Assembly: GCA_947498815.1 (NCBI GenBank)
Contig: CANMLU010000013.1
Coordinates: 1 to 64,000 of the forward strand
Origin: an uncultured Aquimarina sp.
GTDB taxonomy: Bacteria; Bacteroidota; Bacteroidia; Flavobacteriales; Flavobacteriaceae
DNA length: 64,000 bases
Reading direction: 5' to 3'
Each line of letters opens with the position of its first letter. Position 1 is the first letter of the stretch. The notes beneath the pieces were generated by a model. The model ran no database searches, was not told where the DNA came from, and saw only the letters and a list, made by a program, of their open reading frames with translations. A program made the position numbers and the translations under genes. Below, one piece after another: positions 26,399-36,990 of this stretch.

Positions 26399-26446
26399 AA
26401 AAATGAGTTTTTAAGTGTAAGCAATCTTGTTATTTTGAGTAGTTAC

Positions 26447-26455
26447 GCAAATATA
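26447..26455 (-). promoter_or_regulatory. Promoter of the deiminase-ctlX-Rrf2 unit
   Basis: TATATTTGC on the minus strand (26455-26447) is an exact -7 box. It lies downstream of the gltA terminator and about 50 bases before the deiminase-like ATG, so these three genes can be transcribed independently of gltA. No obvious -33 TTTG. Confidence 0.55.
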
Positions 26456-26560
26456 TAAAGAGACTATTTTACGATAACCATTTTACTCAGAAAAAACATA
26501 AATATTTTATTAGATTTTGAAGATATGATGATTCTAATGCTATTTATTGATAATTCAATA

Positions 26561-26593
26561 AAAAAAGGGTGTTGAACAGATCAACACCCTTTT
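26561..26593 (-). terminator. Intrinsic terminator of gltA
   Basis: A perfect 13-bp stem (26563-26575/26581-26593, AAAAGGGTGTTGA) with loop ACAGA, ending in a T run on the minus strand, 18 bases beyond the gltA stop. Confidence 0.9.
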
Positions 26594-26610
26594 CAATAGA
26601 ATATCTAGTA

Positions 26611-27897
26611 TTAACGCTCAGAGATCGTTTTAAATACTCTGTAGTTTTCTCCTGTATAAATTTGTCTTGGTCGCCCGATTGGTTCTTTACGAAGACGCAT
26701 TTCTCTCCATTGAGCAATCCATCCTGGTAATCTACCCAAGGCAAACATCACTGTAAACATTTCTGTAGGAATTCCTAATGCTCTATAGATAATCCCAGAG
26801 TAGAAATCTACATTAGGATATAGTTTTCTTTGTACAAAGTACTCATCTTTTAGCGCTACTTCTGCCAAACCTTTGGCAATATCAAGAACTGGATCTTCAA
26901 TCCCAAGGTCACCTAGTACTTCTTCGGCAGATTTTTTAATAATCTTGGCTCTTGGATCAAAATTCTTATATACTCTATGCCCAAATCCCATTAAACGGAA
27001 CGGATCATTTTTATCTTTGGCTTTATTAATATACTTGGCAGTATCTCCTCCATCTTCTTTTATAGCTTCAAGCATCTCAATAACCGCCTGGTTAGCACCA
27101 CCATGTAATGGTCCCCATAATGCAGATATCCCAGCAGATAAAGAAGCGAATAATCCTGCATGCGAAGAACCAACAATTCGTACAGTAGATGTAGAACAAT
27201 TTTGTTCATGATCTGCATGAAGAATTAACAACTTATCCAAGGCATCATTTACTATTTTGTTTGCCTGATAGGTTTGATTTGGTTTTGCAAACATCATTTT
27301 ATGCAAATTCTCTACATATCCCAGAGAATTATCGCCATAATCCAACGGAAGGCTTTTTCTCTTTCTCATTGTCCAAGCAGCAAGTACCGGAAATTTTGCT
27401 AATATCTTTACGATAGCTCCGTACATCTCTTCTTCAGAATCAACATCTACCGATGCTGGATTGAAAGCAATTAGAGCACTTGTTAAAGAAGACAACACTC
27501 CCATTGGGTGGGCACTCTTAGGAAATCCATCAAGGATTTTCTTCATATCTTCATCTACCTGAGACTCTTCTTTAATATCTGCATCAAATTTTTCGAGCTG
27601 AGAAGCAGTCGGTAACTCACCAAAAATCAACAGATAACAAACTTCTAAAAAGTCTGCCTTTTCTGCTAGCTCTTCAATAGAATATCCACGATATCTCAAA
27701 ATTCCTTTTTCACCATCAAGAAAAGTGATAGCGCTCTCACAACTTCCAGTATTTTTAAACCCTGGATCGATTGTCGTAACACCTCCTGTTACCCCTCTAA
27801 GCGTTTTAATATCAATTCCTGATTCGTTCTCTGTTCCTTCTATAATAGGAAACTCATATTTATTACCGTCGATTTCTAACGTAGCTATTTTTGCCAT
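26611..27897 (-). CDS. gltA: Citrate synthase
   Basis: Condenses oxaloacetate and acetyl-CoA to citrate, the entry step of the TCA cycle. The 428-aa type II-length enzyme has the active-site histidines in GSSHAGLFASL and LHGGANQAV and the GFGHRVYKNFDPRAKII motif with catalytic His and Asp. N-terminal beta region (MAKIATLEIDGNKYEFPI) as in the hexameric Gram-negative type. TATATTTCG on the minus strand at 27951-27943 may be its -7 box. A strong terminator follows. Confidence 0.97.
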   Translation of the reverse strand: MAKIATLEIDGNKYEFPIIEGTENESGIDIKTLRGVTGGVTTIDPGFKNTGSCESAITFLDGEKGILRYRGYSIEELAEKADFLEVCYLLIFGELPTASQLEKFDADIKEESQVDEDMKKILDGFPKSAHPMGVLSSLTSALIAFNPASVDVDSEEEMYGAIVKILAKFPVLAAWTMRKRKSLPLDYGDNSLGYVENLHKMMFAKPNQTYQANKIVNDALDKLLILHADHEQNCSTSTVRIVGSSHAGLFASLSAGISALWGPLHGGANQAVIEMLEAIKEDGGDTAKYINKAKDKNDPFRLMGFGHRVYKNFDPRAKIIKKSAEEVLGDLGIEDPVLDIAKGLAEVALKDEYFVQRKLYPNVDFYSGIIYRALGIPTEMFTVMFALGRLPGWIAQWREMRLRKEPIGRPRQIYTGENYRVFKTISER

Positions 27898-28016
27898 CTG
27901 ATTATTTTAGAATTTTGCTGTTATTGTAGGGTCGCTAAATTACGAAATATAGTGTTAATATATTATTAATCGTTACATGATTTTTAACCCTACAAAGGAT
28001 TTTCAAAATTATTCGT

Positions 28017-28052
28017 AAAAAAAATAGACTATCTCGTTAAATAGTCTATTTT
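28017..28052 (-). terminator. Intrinsic terminator of the metallopeptidase gene
   Basis: A 12-bp stem (AAAATAGACTAT 28021-28032, ATAGTCTATTTT 28041-28052) with loop CTCGTTAA and an extended T run on the minus strand, 25 bases after the stop. Confidence 0.85.
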
Positions 28053-28076
28053 AAAATTAAGATTCTCCTATATTCT

Positions 28077-30437
28077 CTAATTAATAATCAATTGTTTTCT
28101 TTTTGTTATCCCACTCGAAGTAATGACAATTACATACATTCCTGACTGTAACATACTAGCATCAATGTTAATCTCACCATCAAAACCTTTCTCAAAGCTG
28201 CTCAACACTTTAGCGCCATTCATATCCATAATACTTATCTCGTCTATAACTTCATTTTTTGACATCATGACGGTAAAAACTCCATTATTAGGGTTAGGAA
28301 TAATAGCAAAGTTTGTTTGTTTAAAAGTTGTTTTATTTAAACTTGGAATAGGATTACGATTATTGCCTGATCCTGGTAATTGCTCTACAATTGAAAATCC
28401 ATAAAACTGAAGGAACATATTAACCGGATGATTAAGTATATTATCTCTTAATACATTGGAGTCATTTCCTATTGAAATCATATTAGTACCACCTGTTAAG
28501 TTTACATCGGCATTATTATATCCAGGAACAGTATATCCATAAAATTGAATAGGCGCATTAATAGGATCATTTAAAATAACATCTCTAATAACATTCGCAT
28601 CATTTCCTGTACCTATAATATTAACAACACCATTCTGGCTAGCATCACCAGCCCACATGCCTAGAACACCAGAAGGCATGCTAAAACTTGTTCTGGCATT
28701 GTTACCATATACAACTACATTGCTATTTGTAAAATCCACAACCCGGGTTGTTGCTGATAATTGCTGTGCAACATTGGTCATAATCCCCAAGTGATTTCTA
28801 TGTTTTACTACCACATAATAATTACCAGCAGGTAGATCAAAATCCAATTCATTTACACCTAGAACATTTACTACATCTCCATCTCGTTGTAGCAAGGCAG
28901 ATTGTGAAGCTACAATATTGGTGTTGTCAGAAGCACTTCGTAACTCAATAAATACCCAATCTACGATAGCATCATCTCCGGTAATTTCAAATACATCTGA
29001 TCCTACTGGTATATTATCTTCATATGGTGAACGAACTGGTAAGTATCCCTGACTGCGAAGATCATCACGCATTAAATTACCAGTGCTATTAAGCATTGCC
29101 CCTTGTAGTACTACTTTTGGAGATACTTTTATAGTATTTGTTGATTGTGTTAAACAATCTATGTTATTAAAAATAAGATTTCTTATGAGATTACCCGGTT
29201 GAGGACCAAAACCTTCATCAAATGTTATTGGAAGAAATCTATTACATCCACTCATTATTGTATATTTATCAGGAATGGGCCCTAAAGGACAAGGACTACC
29301 AGCAGCTTGTCCACATCCATCAATAACGGTATCATCTCCATTCCATATACAATCATGCGTATGTCGAGATCCTAATGAATGCCCCATTTCATGAGCCATT
29401 TTTGCTATAAAGAAATTTAATGTTTGGTCACTTACAGGACCCGTCGTAAAAAGACCTGCAATACTCATACCATCAGTATTAAGGGTTCCTGTAATAGGAC
29501 TTACAATCCTACAAAACTTTCCTAAGCCCGCGGCAGTTCCTTGAAATGTTTTTGCAGAAAGGAGTTGCCCTATATTACCTTCCCAATTGCCTTTTCTAAA
29601 ACCGACAAACTGACTTAGTAATTCGCCTGAAGTATCGCCAGTGTATGGACTTGTGGTTTCCCAAAAAAATATATCAGACAATCTCACGTCTATTCCTTCA
29701 TTGGCATATATACTACTGACTACATTGAATAAATCCATTATATACTGATTTGCTCCTTCAAGCCCTCCAGAATTATTAACTATATCATCATCAACTTCTA
29801 AATAGACTCCGATATAACCAGAATTGAAAATCATATCTTTAGTAGCACTTACTTTAAGTGAGTCATTATAACCATTATTTGTATAAGGAGCCGGAAGCGG
29901 GAAGCTTTCTTCCTCATATACAATATCACAACCTGTTGGTAGGTTTTCTATATTCTTATTAAATGTTTTTATTAATTTATAGTTGTTTTTTGATTTCTTT
30001 ATGGAGCCTTTTAATTTATAACTATTTCCTTTTGAATAAATTGAAAGGTTTATCTGTTCTTTAAACACTGCCAGGGAAACTATAGAATTATTATCTGATC
30101 TAAGTACTCCTCTATAGAATACTTCTTCATTTTTCATCCGATATCTTGATTTAGCTAAGTTTGAAACAATATCTACTTTATATAAATCAAGAATAAAAGT
30201 GGTTCCGAAATTATCTGTCACTTCTAATTCCAGAAGGTTAGGCTTATTAAGGTATATTTCTTTCTGACCTTTAAAACTGTTAAGCTTTATTTTATCGGTA
30301 GCCTTTTGCCAGTTATCTCCTTTAATTATGGCGTTTTTTTGTTCTCTAAACTTCTCAAATATTAGGTTCTGAGAACTCATGGAAGAAAAGCATAATACAA
30401 TAATGAGGAATAGATAATTTATTTGAATTTTATACAT
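28077..30437 (-). CDS. Secreted reprolysin-type zinc metallopeptidase with T9SS sorting domain
   Basis: A 786-aa secreted M12B-like protease. Signal peptide (to about residue 22), propeptide-like region (to about 195), then the catalytic domain with HEMGHSLGSRH (zinc histidines, about 348-358) and the Met-turn YTIMSGC. Next come a beta domain (about 440-590, with DWVFIELRSASD and YYVVVKHRNHLGIM), two tandem 46-residue repeats with GNDANVIRDVILNDP and GNDSNVLRDNILNHP that look calcium-binding, dockerin-like, and a type A sorting domain (about 715-786, NPNNGVF ... KRKQLIIN) for type IX secretion. It interrupts the metabolic run eno-gltA and has its own promoter and terminator. Confidence 0.9.
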   Translation of the reverse strand: MYKIQINYLFLIIVLCFSSMSSQNLIFEKFREQKNAIIKGDNWQKATDKIKLNSFKGQKEIYLNKPNLLELEVTDNFGTTFILDLYKVDIVSNLAKSRYRMKNEEVFYRGVLRSDNNSIVSLAVFKEQINLSIYSKGNSYKLKGSIKKSKNNYKLIKTFNKNIENLPTGCDIVYEEESFPLPAPYTNNGYNDSLKVSATKDMIFNSGYIGVYLEVDDDIVNNSGGLEGANQYIMDLFNVVSSIYANEGIDVRLSDIFFWETTSPYTGDTSGELLSQFVGFRKGNWEGNIGQLLSAKTFQGTAAGLGKFCRIVSPITGTLNTDGMSIAGLFTTGPVSDQTLNFFIAKMAHEMGHSLGSRHTHDCIWNGDDTVIDGCGQAAGSPCPLGPIPDKYTIMSGCNRFLPITFDEGFGPQPGNLIRNLIFNNIDCLTQSTNTIKVSPKVVLQGAMLNSTGNLMRDDLRSQGYLPVRSPYEDNIPVGSDVFEITGDDAIVDWVFIELRSASDNTNIVASQSALLQRDGDVVNVLGVNELDFDLPAGNYYVVVKHRNHLGIMTNVAQQLSATTRVVDFTNSNVVVYGNNARTSFSMPSGVLGMWAGDASQNGVVNIIGTGNDANVIRDVILNDPINAPIQFYGYTVPGYNNADVNLTGGTNMISIGNDSNVLRDNILNHPVNMFLQFYGFSIVEQLPGSGNNRNPIPSLNKTTFKQTNFAIIPNPNNGVFTVMMSKNEVIDEISIMDMNGAKVLSSFEKGFDGEINIDASMLQSGMYVIVITSSGITKRKQLIIN

Positions 30438-30764
30438 AAAAGTGATTTAAAAAATGATTTGTATTGGATGCAAGTATAGCGTTAAAATGAACTGTACTAG
30501 TTCTGGATTTATAAGTATCTATAGATCCAGGACTCTTTTTCTTTAGCGTATTTCAATCAAAAGTTTATGAAGAAGATTTATAACAGTACAAGGAGGAGTA
30601 TCCTTCTTTTAACCCGGGTTTAAGGGTTTTGAAGTATTTATTCCTTAGATAAATTCCATGATACAAAAAAACCCATCAAAAGTAAATTTTTGACGGGTCT
30701 TGATTTATTAGTGTTTTAAAATAAAAGGCATGTATTAAATAAAACTCATGCCTGGCTTAAAACC
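30438..30764. other. 327-bp gap between eno and the metallopeptidase
   Basis: Contains a minus-strand -7-like box TATACTTGC (30477-30469), 32 bases before the metallopeptidase ATG; a 9-base imperfect inverted repeat at 30500-30508/30525-30533 followed on the plus strand by a T-rich stretch; and the eno terminator. No gene is visible. Confidence 0.5.
30664..30700 (-). terminator. Intrinsic terminator of eno
   Basis: On the minus strand an 11-bp stem (30698-30688 with 30681-30671) with one U-G pair, followed by six or seven T residues. The wobble is only allowed in the minus-strand RNA, which supports the orientation. Confidence 0.85.
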
Positions 30765-32141
<1,377 letters not shown>

Positions 32142-32243
32142 TTACTACGGAAACCGTAATATTACTGCCAAGTTATCAACTATAACGTTATAGATTAACA
32201 CATTATAAAAATCTGAAATCTGCAACCAAAACTTGCTTAAGTA

Positions 32244-33362
32244 TTACGCTGTAACTTTTACTTTTTTAATATTTTCAATAAATTGATCGAAAAGATATGT
32301 TGAATCATTTGGTCCAGGACTAGCTTCTGGATGATACTGAACCGAGAAGCAATTTTTACTTTTCATTTTGATTCCGGCTACTGTATGATCATTAAGATGT
32401 ATATGACTTATCTCAACATCTACGTGCTTTTCTGTCTCTTCTTTATGAATCGCGAAACCATGATTTTGAGAAGTGATTTCTCCTTTTCCGGTAATTAGAT
32501 TTTTGACAGGGTGATTAATACCTCTATGACCATTGTGCATCTTATACGTACTAATCCCATTTGCCAGTGCAATCACCTGGTGACCAAGGCAAATACCAAA
32601 CAAAGGCAAATCTTTTTCAAGAATCTCTTTTGCAGTAGCAATTGCTTGAGTTAATGGTTCAGGATCTCCAGGTCCATTGGACAGGAAATATCCATCGGGT
32701 CCCCACTCGCTCATTTCTGCAAATGTTGTGTCGTAAGGGAATACTTTGATATATGCATCTCTTTTAGCAAGGTTGCGTAAGATATTTTTCTTGATACCAA
32801 TGTCTAATGCCGAGATCTTATATGTTGCATTAGGGTCTCCAAAAAAATATGGCTTGCTAGTAGATACTTTTGAAGCCAGTTCCAGGCCATTCATATCGGG
32901 CACCTTTGATAATTGTGCTTTTAACTTATCAATATCCTCAATCTCGGTTGAGATCACAGCATTCATAGCTCCGTTATCTCTAATATAACTTACCAAAGCT
33001 CGTGTATCAACATCCGAAATCGCCAAGAGGTTATTCTTTTCCAGGAATTCTTGTAAAGACTCATCTGCAAGGTCTCTAGAATATTCATAACTAAAATTCT
33101 TAACAATTAATCCTGCAATTTTAATAGAATCAGATTCTATTTCTTCATTATTTGCTCCATAATTACCTATATGAACATTGGTAGCAACCATAAGCTGTCC
33201 AAAATATGAAGGGTCAGTGAAAATTTCCTGATATCCAGTCATACCTGTATTAAAACACACTTCACCATAGGCACTACCTTCTTTCCCCACAGCTTTGCCA
33301 TGAAATATTGTGCCGTCTGCTAATAAAAGAATTGCTTTTTTTCGAGATTGATATTTCATCAT
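32244..33362 (-). CDS. carA: Carbamoyl-phosphate synthase small subunit
   Basis: Glutaminase subunit that delivers ammonia to CarB for carbamoyl phosphate, used for pyrimidine and arginine synthesis. The 372-aa protein has the CarA N-domain (FNTGMTGYQEIFTDPSY) and a class I amidotransferase domain with the nucleophile in FGICLGHQV and the His-Glu pair in VQYHPEASPG. carB is not in the window. It lies downstream of rplQ, behind a terminator. Confidence 0.97.
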   Translation of the reverse strand: MMKYQSRKKAILLLADGTIFHGKAVGKEGSAYGEVCFNTGMTGYQEIFTDPSYFGQLMVATNVHIGNYGANNEEIESDSIKIAGLIVKNFSYEYSRDLADESLQEFLEKNNLLAISDVDTRALVSYIRDNGAMNAVISTEIEDIDKLKAQLSKVPDMNGLELASKVSTSKPYFFGDPNATYKISALDIGIKKNILRNLAKRDAYIKVFPYDTTFAEMSEWGPDGYFLSNGPGDPEPLTQAIATAKEILEKDLPLFGICLGHQVIALANGISTYKMHNGHRGINHPVKNLITGKGEITSQNHGFAIHKEETEKHVDVEISHIHLNDHTVAGIKMKSKNCFSVQYHPEASPGPNDSTYLFDQFIENIKKVKVTA

Positions 33363-33430
33363 CCTTTATTTAGTTTTTGTTTTAACAATAGAGTTCCATA
33401 ATTAAGGAACCAACATTTAAAAATATTCAA

Positions 33431-33464
33431 AAAAAAAGGATAAACGCTAAACGTTTATCCTTTT
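33431..33464 (-). terminator. Terminator at the end of the ribosomal block (after rplQ)
   Basis: A perfect 13-bp stem (33434-33446/33452-33464, AAAAGGATAAACG), 5-base loop, with a run of about ten T residues on the minus strand. It separates rplQ from carA. Confidence 0.9.
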
Positions 33465-33492
33465 GTTATTATGTGCGATTCACACTATTCAT

Positions 33493-33972
33493 TTATTCTT
33501 CTTCAGAATTAGCAGTTTCGGTTGCCGGAGCTGCCGGAGCAGTTTCAGCTTTCTTTCCTTTTCCTCCTCTTCTTCTTGCTTTCTTCTTAGCAGGCTTACC
33601 AGCATTATACAGCTCATTGTAATCTACCAATTCGATCATTGCCATATCAGCATTATCTCCAAGTCGGTTTCCAAGTTTAATAATTCTTGTATATCCTCCT
33701 GGGCGATCACCAACCTTTGCAGCAACATCTCTAAACAATTCTGTTACAGCATATTTATCACGTAATCTACTGAACACGATACGACGATTATGTGTAGTAT
33801 CTTCTTTAGATTTGGTCACTAATGGCTCTACAAACTGCTTAAGCGCTTTGGCTTTAGCAACAGTAGTATTGATTCTTTTGTGCTCAATTAGGGAACAAGC
33901 CATATTCGCAAGCATAGCTTTACGATGTGCCGTCTTTCTTCCTAAGTGATTTACTTTTTTTCCGTGTCTCAT
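33493..33972 (-). CDS. rplQ: 50S ribosomal protein L17
   Basis: Large-subunit protein near the exit tunnel. [20 protein letters not shown] is the family start. At 159 aa it is about 35 residues longer than in E. coli; the extra C-terminal tail is rich in Lys, Ala and Glu and looks disordered ([12 protein letters not shown] then an acidic end). Last gene of the block. Confidence 0.97.
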   Translation of the reverse strand: MRHGKKVNHLGRKTAHRKAMLANMACSLIEHKRINTTVAKAKALKQFVEPLVTKSKEDTTHNRRIVFSRLRDKYAVTELFRDVAAKVGDRPGGYTRIIKLGNRLGDNADMAMIELVDYNELYNAGKPAKKKARRRGGKGKKAETAPAAPATETANSEEE

Positions 33973-34032
33973 GACATTTAATTTTAATCATCATCTTGCT
34001 ACAACCCTCTTTGGGGAGCAAACTATGATGGA

Positions 34033-35025
34033 TTAGTCTTTATCCAGTTTATATTTCGAAAGATCCATACCAAAGTTAAGTCCTTTAACATTTACAAGCT
34101 CTTCAAGCTCTGTTAAAGACTTCTTACCAAAGTTACGGAACTTCATTAAGTCATTTTTGTTATACGATACTAAGTCTCCCAATGTATCAACTTCTGCAGC
34201 TTTCAAACAGTTAAGTGCACGTACCGAAAGATCCATGTCAATCAACTTAGTTTTCAATAACTGTCTCATGTGAAGTGATTCTTCATCATAAGTTTCAGTC
34301 TGTGCAATCTCATCAGCTTCCAATGTAATACGCTCATCAGAGAATAACATGAAGTGATGGATTAATATTTTTGCTGCCTCTGTTAAAGCATCTTTAGGAT
34401 GAATAGATCCATCAGTTACAATTTCGAAAACTAATTTTTCGTAATCGGTTTTTTGCTCTACACGATAGTTTTCAATGCTATACTTTACATTTTTTATCGG
34501 AGTATATATAGAATCTGTAAAAATGGTTCCAATAGGAGCGTTAGCTTTCTTGTTTTCTTCAGCAGGAACATAACCTCTACCCTTTTCGATGGTAATTTCA
34601 AGGTTAAGTGCTACTTTTTTATCCATATTACAGATTACCAAATCAGGGTTTAACACCTGAAATCCGGAAATAAATTTCTGAAAATCACCAGCTGTTAACT
34701 GTTCCTGACCTGAGATAGAAATAGTAACTGATTCATTATCTATATCTTCAATCTGACGCTTAAAACGTACTTGCTTAAGATTAAGGATAATTTCTGTTAC
34801 ATCTTCTACTACTCCAGAAATAGTTGAAAACTCATGATCTACACCTTCTATTCTAAGAGAAGTTATAGCGAATCCCTCTAAAGAAGATAGCAAAACTCTT
34901 CGTAAAGCGTTACCAACTGTTAATCCATACCCTGGTTCTAATGGTCTAAATTCAAATTTACCATCGAACTCAGTAGAGTCGATCATGATAACTTTATCGG
35001 GCTTCTGAAAATTTAATATTGCCAT
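34033..35025 (-). CDS. rpoA: RNA polymerase alpha subunit
   Basis: Scaffold for RNA polymerase assembly. 330 aa: N-terminal dimerisation domain (about 1-230; [19 protein letters not shown]) and C-terminal domain (about 245-318; [20 protein letters not shown], helix-hairpin-helix) that contacts activators and UP elements. Lies in alpha-operon position between rpsD and rplQ. Confidence 0.98.
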   Translation of the reverse strand: MAILNFQKPDKVIMIDSTEFDGKFEFRPLEPGYGLTVGNALRRVLLSSLEGFAITSLRIEGVDHEFSTISGVVEDVTEIILNLKQVRFKRQIEDIDNESVTISISGQEQLTAGDFQKFISGFQVLNPDLVICNMDKKVALNLEITIEKGRGYVPAEENKKANAPIGTIFTDSIYTPIKNVKYSIENYRVEQKTDYEKLVFEIVTDGSIHPKDALTEAAKILIHHFMLFSDERITLEADEIAQTETYDEESLHMRQLLKTKLIDMDLSVRALNCLKAAEVDTLGDLVSYNKNDLMKFRNFGKKSLTELEELVNVKGLNFGMDLSKYKLDKD

Positions 35026-35049
35026 GTTATTGTTTCTTCTTAGAGTTAA

Positions 35050-35655
35050 TTACTTAGAGTATAATTCGACAATGAACTGTTCATTGATGTTTTCCGGAAT
35101 TTGAATTCTTGCCGGAACTGATACAAATGTACCTTGCTTTGTATCGTTATTAAAAGTAATCCACTCATATACTTTACTATTATTAGCTAGTGAATTTTGA
35201 ATTACTTCTAAAGATTTTGATTTTTCTCTTACTCCAACAACATCACCTGCTTTTAACTGGTAAGAAGGAATATTAACCTGTTGTCCGTTAACAGTAATGT
35301 GTCTGTGAGAAACTAATTGTCTTGCTCCTCTACGAGAATTTGCCAATCCCATTCTGAAAACTACATTGTCCAAACGACATTCACATAGCTGAAGTAACAC
35401 CTCACCGGTAATACCTTGGGCACGTGTTGCTTTTTCGAACATGTTACGGAACTGACGTTCTAGAACTCCGTATGTATATTTAGCTTTTTGCTTTTCCATT
35501 AACTGGATAGCATATTCACTTTTCTTACCTCTACGTCTGTTGTTACCGTGTTGCCCAGGAGGGTAATTTCTTTTTTCGAATGACTTATCGTCTCCGAAGA
35601 TCGCTTCACCAAATTTACGAGCGATTTTAGTTTTTGGACCAGTATATCTTGCCAT
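35050..35655 (-). CDS. rpsD: 30S ribosomal protein S4
   Basis: Primary 16S rRNA binder and, in many bacteria, a translational repressor of its own operon. 201 aa, zinc-less type with no cysteine cluster at the N-terminus ([17 protein letters not shown]); S4 domain at about 92-155 ([20 protein letters not shown]). It is set off from rpsK by a 129-base gap with two secondary structures, unusual in an otherwise compact block and a candidate site for S4 autoregulation. Confidence 0.98.
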   Translation of the reverse strand: MARYTGPKTKIARKFGEAIFGDDKSFEKRNYPPGQHGNNRRRGKKSEYAIQLMEKQKAKYTYGVLERQFRNMFEKATRAQGITGEVLLQLCECRLDNVVFRMGLANSRRGARQLVSHRHITVNGQQVNIPSYQLKAGDVVGVREKSKSLEVIQNSLANNSKVYEWITFNNDTKQGTFVSVPARIQIPENINEQFIVELYSK

Positions 35656-35784
35656 TATTAATAATTTAGTTATTGAGGTGATTATGAATTAAGGTCTCTG
35701 TCCTTCGATAATCAATATTCCCTCATTTAGATTTACTTATTGTTTACTTATATAAAAGATCCCGAAACGAGTTCGGGATAAAAA
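35656..35784 (-). promoter_or_regulatory. Structured leader of rpsD, candidate S4-binding regulatory RNA
   Basis: On the minus-strand RNA a first hairpin (8-bp, ATCCCGAA/TTCGGGAT, 35779-35772 with 35766-35759) is followed by a nested three-part stem: TGAGG/CCTCA (35725-35721 with 35678-35674), GATTAT/ATAATC (35713-35708 with 35685-35680) and AAGG/CCTT (35705-35702 with 35694-35691), closing a 7-base loop. The outer stem ends 18 bases before the start codon. This is by hand pairing only, but three nested perfect segments in the right place are hard to ignore. Confidence 0.5.
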
Positions 35785-36168
35785 TTATACTCTACGTCTT
35801 TTAGGAGGACGACATCCATTATGCGGCATTGGCGTTACATCGATGATCTCTGACACCTCGATACCTGAATTATGGAGAGAACGTATTGCCGATTCTCTAC
35901 CATTACCTGGACCTTTAACGTATACTTTCACTTTCTTAAGTCCAGCTTCGATAGCTACTTTAGAAGCATCCTCTGCGGCTAACTGGGCAGCGTAAGGAGT
36001 ATTCTTTTTAGAACCTCTAAATCCCATTTTACCTGCAGAAGACCAAGAAATAACGTCTCCCTTTTTATTCGTTAACGAAATAATAATGTTATTAAAAGAA
36101 GCAGTTACGTGAGCTTCTCCTACAGATTCAACAATTACTTTACGTTTTTTTGAAGTTGACTTTGCCAT
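35785..36168 (-). CDS. rpsK: 30S ribosomal protein S11
   Basis: Platform protein of the small subunit, 127 aa. Shows [35 protein letters not shown]-type segment and the basic C-terminal end [13 protein letters not shown]. Starts eight bases after rpsM. Confidence 0.98.
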   Translation of the reverse strand: MAKSTSKKRKVIVESVGEAHVTASFNNIIISLTNKKGDVISWSSAGKMGFRGSKKNTPYAAQLAAEDASKVAIEAGLKKVKVYVKGPGNGRESAIRSLHNSGIEVSEIIDVTPMPHNGCRPPKRRRV

Positions 36169-36176
36169 ACTACTTA

Positions 36177-36551
36177 TTATTTAGTTGCTTTTTTCTTGTT
36201 AGCAACTGTTTTTCTTCTTCCTTTACGTGTTCTAGAGTTGTTCTTAGTACGTTGTCCTCTAAGTGGTAAACCGGCTCTGTGACGAATACCTCTGTAACAT
36301 CCTATATCCATAAGACGTTTGATATTTAACTGTACTTCTGAACGTAATTCTCCTTCTATGGTATAGGCTCCTACAGCTTCACGGATACGACCAATTTGGT
36401 CATCATCCCAGTCAGAAACTTTTATACTCTCATCTACTTTGGCAGCGTCCAAAATTTCTTTAGCTCTACTTCTACCAATTCCGAAGATATAGGTTAATGC
36501 TATAACTCCTCGCTTTTGTTTAGGTATATCTACCCCTGCAATTCTTGCCAT
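36177..36551 (-). CDS. rpsM: 30S ribosomal protein S13
   Basis: Head protein contacting the P-site tRNA and the inter-subunit bridge. 124 aa; starts [20 protein letters not shown], has the helix-two-turn-helix region with [14 protein letters not shown] and a lysine-rich tail ([18 protein letters not shown]) that reaches toward tRNA. The start overlaps no other gene; rpmJ ends two bases upstream. Confidence 0.98.
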   Translation of the reverse strand: MARIAGVDIPKQKRGVIALTYIFGIGRSRAKEILDAAKVDESIKVSDWDDDQIGRIREAVGAYTIEGELRSEVQLNIKRLMDIGCYRGIRHRAGLPLRGQRTKNNSRTRKGRRKTVANKKKATK

Positions 36552-36553
36552 AA

Positions 36554-36670
36554 TTACCCTTGTCTTTGTTTAAATCTAGGATTCTTTTTATTAATCACGT
36601 AAAGTCGGCCTTTCCTACGCACAATCTTGCACTCGGCACTTCTCTTTTTTATTGATGCTCTTACTTTCAT
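36554..36670 (-). CDS. rpmJ: 50S ribosomal protein L36, zinc-less form
   Basis: 38-aa protein read directly from the minus strand: [20 protein letters not shown] then a short tail ending KQRQG. Of the four zinc ligands of the C+ type (C11, C14, C27, H33 in E. coli) only C14 remains (S11, N27, F33), so this is a C-minus L36. It is the first gene after an internal promoter and opens the alpha-like segment. Confidence 0.96.
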   Translation of the reverse strand: MKVRASIKKRSAECKIVRRKGRLYVINKKNPRFKQRQG

Positions 36671-36685
36671 CTTTTTTTATTTAAT

Positions 36686-36761
36686 TTCCGAACTCCTTCG
36701 GAAGGAATGATTAATAAGATTTTTCAGCCTGCAAAATTACACAAAAAATCTTAATTATCAA
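36686..36761 (-). promoter_or_regulatory. Internal promoter and leader hairpin ahead of rpmJ
   Basis: Minus strand: TTG (36761-36759), a 19-base spacer, then TAATTTTG (36739-36732), an exact TAnnTTTG -7 box. The leader then holds a perfect 7-bp hairpin, TTCCGAA/TTCGGAA with loop GGAG (36703-36686). This promoter can drive rpmJ-rpsM-rpsK-rpsD-rpoA-rplQ separately from the genes upstream. Confidence 0.65.
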
Positions 36762-36774
36762 TATTCTTAAATTA

Positions 36775-36990
36775 TTAGTATCTATATGTTATTCGAGCCT
36801 TCGATAAATCATAAGGACTCATTTCTAACTTTACCTTATCTCCTGGCAACAATTTTATATAATGCATACGCATTTTGCCTGATATATGAGCTGTTACAAC
36901 ATGACCATTCTCAAGTTCCACACGAAACATTGCATTTGACAATGCTTCGATAATACTTCCGTCTTGTTCTATTGCTGGTTGCTTTGCCAT
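36775..36990 (-). CDS. infA: Translation initiation factor IF-1
   Basis: 71-aa OB-fold factor that occupies the ribosomal A site during initiation. Begins [20 protein letters not shown] and ends [11 protein letters not shown], the typical family ends. The ATG overlaps the end of secY, and it is the last gene before the rpmJ promoter. Confidence 0.97.
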   Translation of the reverse strand: MAKQPAIEQDGSIIEALSNAMFRVELENGHVVTAHISGKMRMHYIKLLPGDKVKLEMSPYDLSKARITYRY

